From contig NZ_CP068023.1 in the NCBI RefSeq assembly GCF_016695175.1, positions 1,228,501 to 1,292,500 of the forward strand: a stretch of DNA of 64,000 nucleotides, in the 5' to 3' direction. Source of the DNA: Pseudoalteromonas sp. GCY. Its GTDB lineage: Bacteria > Pseudomonadota > Gammaproteobacteria > Enterobacterales > Alteromonadaceae. A program made the position numbers and the translations under genes. The notes beneath the pieces were generated by a model. That model did not search any database and had not been told where the DNA came from. It worked only from the letters and a program-made list of their open reading frames with translations. The stretch's first letter is position 1; each line of letters opens with the position of its first letter. Positions 57,826-64,000 of this stretch are shown one piece after another.

Positions 57826-58014
57826 CTCTACTTCCTGTGCCTGCACGCTGAGTACCAATTTCAATAATTAAAACCAATTGTTCCCATAACGTTAGCGTTT
57901 CTTAAGATTAAGTCAATGTTTATAAAGGTTAAGTCAGCTTTCTTCAGAAAAAGTTAAGAACTTTTTACGGCAAAGTTTGTTGCAATAGCAGGCATAACTC
58001 TGAGGAAAGTATGT

Positions 58015-60273
58015 ATGAATAAAAGCAATAAATTTTGGCTCGTTTTAAGTTATCCCATGATGTCAGGAGCTGTTCTTGCAGAACCTATCGTGATTGATGG
58101 TAAATTGAATGAACCGCAGTGGGGTTCTGCTACGCACTTTGAACAATTTGTTCAGGTCGTGCCTGTGACCCTAGCGTCTGCCAATGACAAAATTACGGCA
58201 AAAGCTTTTGCAACCGCCGACGGCGTTTATATTGGTATTAAAAACTTCCAGAATAAAGTCGAGCGCAAGCGACAATTCAATATCCATGACCGCTTTATGC
58301 AAGCTGACTTCAATCGGGTAGTTGTGGACTTTTCAGGCGATGGTAGTAGTGCATATCAATTTTCGGTGACATTAGGTGGCGGCTCGCAAGATGGTGTTGT
58401 AACCCCAAGCTTAAACGTGGATTACGATTGGGATGGGGACTGGCACTATGCCAATCACATTGACGATACGTATTGGACCACGGAATTATTGATCCCTTGG
58501 CATACTGTGTCGTTTCAACCGGGAGACGAGCGTGCACTTGCAAAGATTGGGGTTTCGGTACAGTTGTATGAACTTAAAAGTAATTTTATCTATGCAAACC
58601 ATGAGGATACAACAGCAAATAGCGACTTCTTCCTGACCATGCCAAAGATCACAGCACAGATCCCCGCGCATTCTCAATTGGCATTTGTACCTTACTTTGC
58701 GCATCAGGCTCAATTTGCGCCTGTAGGTACTTCGCCTTCAGAGCGCCAGCACCAGTCCGATGTTGGTTTTGATTTGTTCTACAAGCCTTCTCATCATCAG
58801 AAGGTGAGTCTTGCCGTGAATCCTGACTTTGGTCAGGTGGATATCGATGATGTCGATGTGAACTATTCTGCAGTAGAAACGCTACGCACCGATAAACGTC
58901 CATTTTTCACCCAAGATATTAGCCTTTTTGATGTTGCTGCACTTGAAAGCACTAAGCTTATTCATACGCGTCGCATCGGAGCATCAAGCGACGATGGGGC
59001 TCGTGCAATCACCCCCATAGATGCGGCGCTACGATTTGTACATAAAGGAAAGTCGGTACAATTTGGCACCTTTGCTGTGTCTGAGTCAGACTTTTCGGAC
59101 GATATTGGCAAGCAGTTTTTTGCAGCAAGAGCTAATTATCGTACGGAGGACTGGCAGGCCGGTGTGCTTGCGACCAAAACAGACCGACCTTTTCTTGAGC
59201 GCGATGCCATGAGTTATGCCCTTGATGGCCAGTATCGTAGTGATACTTGGTCTTTCAAAGGCACGTTATTACAAACTGAGGTAGAAACACAAAAACAAAG
59301 TGTTACAGGTCAAGGTGTATCGCTAGACGCGGAGTATCAACTTTCGTTACAGACGAAGTTCGCTGCTCGCTACTTTGCTGTGGATGACGAATTTGATAAC
59401 CGTGATCTCGGCTATATGAAACGCAATGACTGGCAGGTGAGCGAGCTTTATGGTGAATACTCGATGCACCCAAAAGACAGCTGGTTTACCAGATTAAAGC
59501 AGTCACTCACACTGAGGCATGAGCAAAATAATGCTGGAACAGATTTAGCGGCCAGACAAGCATATTTAGCGCAGTTTTTGTTGGCAAATGGTGGTCAGCT
59601 CAATCTCGGGCTAGATTATTACACCAGCGGTAAACAAGACAACTTAGGGCGAGGCACGGAGGTGTTTGAGATGCCAAGCCGTGTGGAGTCTCGGGTATTT
59701 TATCAAAGCCCTTATGTGGGAGATTTTTCTTGGGCAGCAAGTATTGAGCTTGACCAAGAAGGAATATCAGGCTCAGCACAGCAATACGCCGTGGATTTGA
59801 CGTGGATGCCACACTACAACTGGAACCTTAAGTTGAGTAATTTCTTTAGAAGCGGTGATGGCTGGCTGATGGCGAACGGGCAAAACCGCTTGAGTGAATA
59901 CGACAGAGATGAGTTTTCCAATAAGTTTGAATTTAATGGCCGGATCACCGACAACCTTGAACTCAGTGGTTCGTTACAGTGGACGGTATTTGAAGCGCAA
60001 AGTAAGACGATTTATCAACTTAACAATGGTGAGCTTCGTGAAGTTTATGGTGACACGAGCTTTGACGATAGGCGTTTAGCAAGCCAGATAAAACTGCGTT
60101 ATCGTATGGGTGCATATTCAGATATTTTCTTAGTGTATCAACGAGGAGGTGCAAACTTTTCGACACTTGAAAAGTCGCAGGTCGGGCGCAGAGACTGGTT
60201 CGGTAGTGTCGCCGATTTATGGCAACAACCAGTGCAAGACTTAGTGACGTTTAAGGTGCGATATTTATTTTAA
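58015..60273 (+). CDS. Outer-membrane beta-barrel with CBM9-like N-terminal domain
   Basis: A 752-residue exported protein: signal peptide (about 1-22), then a carbohydrate-binding family 9-like domain (about 25-210; IVIDGKLNEPQWGSATHF, DFNRVVVDFSGDGSSAYQF, WTTELLIPWHTVSF), then a DUF5916-type barrel (VNPDFGQVDIDDVDVNYSAV, LRTDKRPFFTQD) ending in VRYLF with the terminal Phe of outer-membrane proteins. The substrate is unknown. A CadC-like regulator gene is divergent, so expression is likely controlled by it. A strong terminator follows. Confidence 0.85.
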   Translation: MNKSNKFWLVLSYPMMSGAVLAEPIVIDGKLNEPQWGSATHFEQFVQVVPVTLASANDKITAKAFATADGVYIGIKNFQNKVERKRQFNIHDRFMQADFNRVVVDFSGDGSSAYQFSVTLGGGSQDGVVTPSLNVDYDWDGDWHYANHIDDTYWTTELLIPWHTVSFQPGDERALAKIGVSVQLYELKSNFIYANHEDTTANSDFFLTMPKITAQIPAHSQLAFVPYFAHQAQFAPVGTSPSERQHQSDVGFDLFYKPSHHQKVSLAVNPDFGQVDIDDVDVNYSAVETLRTDKRPFFTQDISLFDVAALESTKLIHTRRIGASSDDGARAITPIDAALRFVHKGKSVQFGTFAVSESDFSDDIGKQFFAARANYRTEDWQAGVLATKTDRPFLERDAMSYALDGQYRSDTWSFKGTLLQTEVETQKQSVTGQGVSLDAEYQLSLQTKFAARYFAVDDEFDNRDLGYMKRNDWQVSELYGEYSMHPKDSWFTRLKQSLTLRHEQNNAGTDLAARQAYLAQFLLANGGQLNLGLDYYTSGKQDNLGRGTEVFEMPSRVESRVFYQSPYVGDFSWAASIELDQEGISGSAQQYAVDLTWMPHYNWNLKLSNFFRSGDGWLMANGQNRLSEYDRDEFSNKFEFNGRITDNLELSGSLQWTVFEAQSKTIYQLNNGELREVYGDTSFDDRRLASQIKLRYRMGAYSDIFLVYQRGGANFSTLEKSQVGRRDWFGSVADLWQQPVQDLVTFKVRYLF

Positions 60274-60321
60274 AATATTGATCACTAGAGCCGTATTCCC
60301 CGGCTATCATCTGCCAAGAAA

Positions 60322-60345
60322 AAAGGTCAGAAAATTCTGACCTTT
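60322..60345. terminator. Bidirectional terminator between the barrel gene and fadE
   Basis: AAAGGTCAGAA and TTCTGACCTTT are perfect eleven-base complements around AA, with A-rich DNA on one side. The arms end in A and T runs, so it works for both converging genes. Confidence 0.88.
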
Positions 60346-60400
60346 ATATCCACGCTAATTGTTATTAGTAGTATGGATCACACTACCTAAACAAAAATAG

Positions 60401-62854
60401 TTATGCTGCGTCTGCTTTACTTGATTCCTTAGTTCTTGCTTTACCAGCAAGTAACTCTTCAGGGTCAAAGTCATCAACGTTGATAACGGCAAGACGTTTC
60501 GCTTCAACGGCAGTCAATTTAGCTGCTTCGTCTTCGCTCAGTACACCTGCTTCAAGCCCCATTGCTGCCACTTTATCAAGTTGCATAAACGGTAACTTTT
60601 TACCAGTACCACGGCATACCTTTTCAAATAACGGCTCTACTGCAAGAATGTCTTTTAGTGTCTGCTCTTGCTTACCAAGCAAGCACAGTGGCTCATCTTT
60701 TAAGTAGATGTGTGTTGCAAGGCGGTCACGCGTTTCGCTAGGTACTTGAAGTAACTGAGCAAGTTTGTGCTCCATTTTGTCGGTTGGTTTACGAACCGGA
60801 CGACCAAATGGGAACAGTACCACTTTCAACAAGCCGCGTAATGCAGCAGAAGGCATGTTGTTGATTAAGTCAGCAAGGGCGCGTTGACAAAGGTACAAGT
60901 GCTCCTGACAAGACCATTGCACAAACGGTAAGTCTTCTTTACGACGACCTTCATCGTTATAGCGTTTAAGCGTTGCAGAAACCAGATAAAGGTAGCTTAA
61001 TAAGTCGCCCAAACGTGCAGAAATACGCTCTTTACGCTTAAGTGAGCCACCAAATACAGCCATACAAATATCAGACATTAATGCCAATGATGCACTGTAA
61101 CGAGCGGCATTACGATAATAAACCGCAGTTTCATCGTTAAATGGTACTTTGGTGAAACGTGCACCGGTTAGCGCGAGCCACTTAGTTCTTACCAAGTTTG
61201 ACATAGTGAAACCGATGTGACCCATCAAGGATTTATCGAAGCTATCAAGCGCTTCTTGTTTATCTTTGATAGAACAAGCCTCAAGTTCAGCTAGTACAAA
61301 TGGATGACAACGAATAGCGCCTTGACCATAGATGATCATGTTGCGGGTTAGGATGTTTGCACCTTCTACCGTAATTGCAATTGGTGCACCTTGGTAACCA
61401 CGGCCAACGTAGTTGTTTGGACCTAGGCAAATCCCTTTACCACCATGAATATCCATGGCATGGATGGTTGAAGCACGCATTTGTTCGGTTAAGTGGTACT
61501 TCAAAATTGCAGAAACAACCGAAGGTTTTTCACCCAAATCTACCGCGCCAGTTGACATAGTAACCGCAGCATCAGAGCTATACGCGTAGCCACCAAGTTT
61601 CGCTAGTGCCTCTTCAATCCCTTCCATCTTACCGATAGGAAGTTTGAACTGGCGACGAATGCGACTGTATGCGCCACTTGCAACCGCAAGGGATTTAATA
61701 CCACCGGCAGAGTTTGAAGGTAGCGTAATAACACGACCAACCGACAAACACTCAACTAGCATGCGCCAGCCTTGTCCTGCCATTTTTGCGCCACCGATAA
61801 TGAAGTCGAGTGGTACAAACACATTTTCGCCTTGTGTAGGACCATTTTGGAACGGCACATTCAGTGGGAAGTGACGGCGGCCAATTTTTACGCCGGGCGT
61901 GTTTGTAGGAATAAGCGCACAAGTAATACCTAGCTCTTCTTTATCACCTAATAGACCGTCCGGGTCGCGCATCTTAAACGCCAGACCAAGTACAGTTGCA
62001 ACAGGTGCTAAAGTAATATAGCGTTTGTTCCAGGTTAGGCTAATACCTAATACTTCTTCACCTTCCCATTCACCTTTACATACCACACCAAAGTCAGGGA
62101 TAGATGAAGCATCAGAGCCCGCTTCAGGTGACGTTAATGCAAAACAAGGGATTTCATCACCCACTGCTAGGCGAGGTAAGTAGTGTTCTTTTTGCTCGTC
62201 AGTACCGTAGTGCTGAAGTAGTTCGCCTGGGCCTAACGAGTTAGGTACGCCCACGATAGAAGATAGTAAAGTTGATTTACTGGTAAGCTTTTGTAGTACA
62301 CAAGATTGCGCGTAAGCTGAAAACTCAAGACCACCGTATTGCTTTTTGATGATCATCGCAAAGAACTTGTTGTCTTTTAAGTATTGCCACACGTCTTGCG
62401 GTAAGTCAGTCAGTTCGTGTGTTGCTTCCCAATCGTTAAGCATGGCACACACTTCTTCCACCGGACCATCCAAAAACGCTTGCTCTTCAACGCTCAAACG
62501 CGGCTTTGGAAACTGATGAAGTTTATCCCAGTTTGGGTTACCACAAAATAGATCGGCTTCCCACCAAGTAGTACCAGCATCAATCGCTGACTTCTCGGTT
62601 TCTGACATTGTCGGCGTAACTTTTTTGAACGCTTTAAATGCTGGAGCCACGATGTACTGCTGACGCAGGTTCGTTACTGAAAGTGGAATAACAATCGCTA
62701 AGAAAATTAACCAAGAGATAATGCCAAATGCACCAGCAAAGGTGCCAACTAGCATTGTAACTGCTGCAATACCTAGAGCGGTATTCCAGCTTGCGCGATG
62801 ATAGCTTGCTGCACTGAGCAAGGCTAACAACGCGAGAACAAATATAAGTGTCAT
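60401..62854 (-). CDS. fadE: FadE-type acyl-CoA dehydrogenase
   Basis: An 817-residue long-chain acyl-CoA dehydrogenase (E. coli FadE has about 814). N-terminal hydrophobic helices span about 5-75. The acyl-CoA dehydrogenase core includes [35 protein letters not shown] and [20 protein letters not shown], followed by the C-terminal FadE extension. It does the first step of fatty-acid beta-oxidation at the membrane with FAD. The start at 62854 has AAGGAAG upstream and fits the family length. A FadR-like operator lies 20 bp upstream, so long-chain acyl-CoA would induce it. Confidence 0.95.
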   Translation of the reverse strand: MTLIFVLALLALLSAASYHRASWNTALGIAAVTMLVGTFAGAFGIISWLIFLAIVIPLSVTNLRQQYIVAPAFKAFKKVTPTMSETEKSAIDAGTTWWEADLFCGNPNWDKLHQFPKPRLSVEEQAFLDGPVEEVCAMLNDWEATHELTDLPQDVWQYLKDNKFFAMIIKKQYGGLEFSAYAQSCVLQKLTSKSTLLSSIVGVPNSLGPGELLQHYGTDEQKEHYLPRLAVGDEIPCFALTSPEAGSDASSIPDFGVVCKGEWEGEEVLGISLTWNKRYITLAPVATVLGLAFKMRDPDGLLGDKEELGITCALIPTNTPGVKIGRRHFPLNVPFQNGPTQGENVFVPLDFIIGGAKMAGQGWRMLVECLSVGRVITLPSNSAGGIKSLAVASGAYSRIRRQFKLPIGKMEGIEEALAKLGGYAYSSDAAVTMSTGAVDLGEKPSVVSAILKYHLTEQMRASTIHAMDIHGGKGICLGPNNYVGRGYQGAPIAITVEGANILTRNMIIYGQGAIRCHPFVLAELEACSIKDKQEALDSFDKSLMGHIGFTMSNLVRTKWLALTGARFTKVPFNDETAVYYRNAARYSASLALMSDICMAVFGGSLKRKERISARLGDLLSYLYLVSATLKRYNDEGRRKEDLPFVQWSCQEHLYLCQRALADLINNMPSAALRGLLKVVLFPFGRPVRKPTDKMEHKLAQLLQVPSETRDRLATHIYLKDEPLCLLGKQEQTLKDILAVEPLFEKVCRGTGKKLPFMQLDKVAAMGLEAGVLSEDEAAKLTAVEAKRLAVINVDDFDPEELLAGKARTKESSKADAA

Positions 62855-62870
62855 GTTGTTCTTCCTTATA

Positions 62871-62885
62871 AGAGGTCTGACCACC
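62871..62885 (-). promoter_or_regulatory. FadR-like operator upstream of fadE
   Basis: AGAGGTCTGACCACC contains the perfect GGTC-T-GACC core (62874-62882) of the FadR operator (consensus CTGGTC-N-GACCAG). It lies just before the fadE ribosome-binding site, which fits repression relieved by acyl-CoA. Confidence 0.6.
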
Positions 62886-62901
62886 CAGTTAGACTAGCTG
62901 G
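62885..62901. promoter_or_regulatory. Second palindrome adjoining the FadR-like site
   Basis: CCAGTTAG-A-CTAGCTGG, eight-base arms with one mismatch, touches the FadR-like site. It may be a second weaker operator or part of a composite control region. Confidence 0.35.
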
Positions 62902-63292
62902 TTAACGCTGATATTTCAAGCGTCTTCATATCTTCTGGGCGAATTAGTTGATGCCTTGTTGTGACATATTACTTACGTTTTGTACTGAATCTGAGTGTTA
63001 AATGACTCATACCTCTCTTATTGTTAATTTGAAGGTTACTTTGACTAAACCCCATCTACAACCTAAGAGGATTTTCAACGTTATTAATTACTGACCGATA
63101 TTTAAGTGTAATGGGCATAGTGCAATGTGACGAAAATGCACATGAATTTTCTTTCAGCGAAGTGCCTAATATGTGCATTATAATTGCCAAAACTTCATGT
63201 CTGATTTGCATTGAAATACACGTTAATGTTTCTACAATTGGGTTAAGCATAGCAACGAAATGGTGCTTTTAAGAATTGCTAAGGAGTAGCAA
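62902..63292. other. AT-rich intergenic region between fadE and the small membrane protein
   Basis: About 390 bp. Short open frames on both strands have no ribosome-binding sites or family features. The fadE promoter should lie at its left end. Nothing else could be supported. Confidence 0.5.
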
Positions 63293-63322
63293 ATGCAGTC
63301 CATTTTTTTGGTAGCTATGTGA
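63293..63322 (+). other. Nine-codon reading frame resembling the start of the next gene
   Basis: After AAGGAG (63281-63286), ATG opens the nine-codon peptide MQSIFLVAM and then stops. The next gene begins AAGGAG...ATG and MQQSIFYLV. The likeness of both ribosome-binding site and first codons suggests either a leader peptide or a decayed duplication of the gene's 5' end. Confidence 0.4.
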
Positions 63323-63388
63323 GTTAGGATTTACCGCCACGATCTTGTGTAGCGGTTGATATTGCTGTCCATGTTAAGGAGAAACAAG

Positions 63389-63709
63389 ATGCAGCAAAGT
63401 ATTTTTTATCTAGTGACTATTTTGGCCTTTGCCGCCATGTTGTCGGCCTTTCACCTCTTTCCTGAAGCGGTGCTTTTTAATGTTTTTAGCAGTTTGTTTG
63501 CTGCATTACTTGGCTACCGTGCTTATACTCGTTGGGCCTTATTACTGTGCTGTATTAATGTGTTGGCCATGACGTTTTGCCCTTTACTTGATTCAGGTGG
63601 CTGGTTAAGTCTAAAAGGTGCTGTGGTTTTTGTATGCTGCGTGATGTTTTTTGCAATTGCCTTTGGTTGCAATAAAGCGGTGACACAAAATAAAAGGTTT
63701 TATTATTAG
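63389..63709 (+). CDS. Small inner-membrane protein, unknown function
   Basis: A 106-residue protein with three to four hydrophobic segments (IFYLVTILAFAAMLSAFHLF, VFSSLFAALLGYRA, WALLLCCINVLAMTF, AVVFVCCVMFFAIAF) and a short basic tail. The ATG at 63389 has AAGGAGA upstream; an in-frame ATG eleven codons earlier has none. I do not recognise the family. It lies 83 bp before pdxB on the same strand and may be cotranscribed with it. Confidence 0.75.
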   Translation: MQQSIFYLVTILAFAAMLSAFHLFPEAVLFNVFSSLFAALLGYRAYTRWALLLCCINVLAMTFCPLLDSGGWLSLKGAVVFVCCVMFFAIAFGCNKAVTQNKRFYY

Positions 63710-63792
63710 TCGCCTACCTTGCCATGTTAAACTCGATTCAGGCGATGTGTTATCGCCTGAGTACTCGAGACAATAGGTGACAGGAAACCCGC

Positions 63793-64000
63793 ATGCGAAT
63801 ATTAGCCGATCAAAATATGCCCTTAGTTGAGTCATTCTTCTGCGAAATTGGGGAGGTAACTCGGTTTGATGGCCGTAACCTTCAACCTGACGAGCTAAAA
63901 AATGTCGATATTCTGTTGACTCGCTCAGTTACTAGGGTCAATGAGGCCCTGTTAGCGCATGCTGATAAACTGAAATTTGTGGGGACTGCGACAATAGGAA
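63793..64000 (+). CDS. pdxB: Erythronate-4-phosphate dehydrogenase, 5' part (truncated by window)
   Basis: The first 69 residues of PdxB, which oxidises 4-phosphoerythronate in pyridoxal-phosphate synthesis. MRILADQNMPLVESFF, then GEVTRFDGRNLQPDELKNVD, and ILLTRSVTRVNEALL are typical of the N-terminal substrate-binding domain of this D-2-hydroxyacid dehydrogenase. GGAAA lies upstream of the ATG. The gene runs past the right edge. Confidence 0.92.
   Translation, partial: MRILADQNMPLVESFFCEIGEVTRFDGRNLQPDELKNVDILLTRSVTRVNEALLAHADKLKFVGTATIG

Overview
The window reads as a gammaproteobacterial chromosome of Pseudoalteromonas type. The grounds are the household genes at the right edge (a long FadE-type acyl-CoA dehydrogenase and the start of pdxB), the moderate GC with AT-rich gaps, and above all a complete 14-gene locus (18730-52589, all on the minus strand). 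Its content and order match the alterochromide (alt) clusters of pigmented marine Pseudoalteromonas. I see no tRNA, rRNA, CRISPR array, insertion sequence or phage gene.

Layout. 1-1909: end of a MATE exporter, an AraC/GyrI-like regulator, a start-less gene scrap and a HutZ-like FMN protein. 2108-4132: a chemoreceptor. 4157-9497: a heme-acquisition island on the minus strand, with FecI-like sigma factor, FecR-like anti-sigma factor, TonB receptor with STN domain, heme oxygenase and a DUF454 membrane protein. 9666-18537: accessory genes (iron alcohol dehydrogenase, GH63-like periplasmic glycosidase, solute-binding-like protein, PagL-like lipid A deacylase, MFS transporter behind a MerR/SoxR-type promoter, lipase with a membrane-anchored neighbour).

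18730-52589 is the alterochromide locus. Read in transcription order it holds: aromatic amino-acid ammonia-lyase (altA), ACP (altB), ACP-AMP ligase fusion (altC), ketosynthase/chain-length-factor fusion (altD), ABC-2 exporter (altE, altF), dehydratase (altG), ketoreductase (altH), degenerate SDR (altI), type II thioesterase (altJ), three NRPSs (altK, altL, altM) and a flavin halogenase (altN). The ten adenylation-pocket residues read by eye give Thr-Val-Asn-Asn-branched aliphatic, which is the known alterochromide peptide. AltA-AltD, AltG and AltH would build an aryl-polyene acyl starter from coumarate. AltK would attach it to Thr, AltM would cyclise and release the product, and AltN would halogenate the phenol ring. 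No phosphopantetheinyl transferase or flavin reductase gene lies in the window, so these must come from elsewhere.

53240-60273: a lipoprotein, a two-gene ABC transporter, and a CadC/ToxR-like membrane regulator divergent from a CBM9-like/beta-barrel outer-membrane protein. 60401-64000: fadE with a FadR-like operator, a long AT-rich gap with a nine-codon reading frame, a small membrane protein, and the 5' part of pdxB.

The cluster itself is a known type. The less expected details are a near-identical copy of one whole A domain in two NRPS genes, with a 15-bp tandem-repeat length difference; two domain fusions in the polyene pathway; several perfect palindromes ahead of altA; a SoxR-box-like promoter before the MFS gene; and an inverted repeat that covers the ribosome-binding site of the alcohol dehydrogenase gene.
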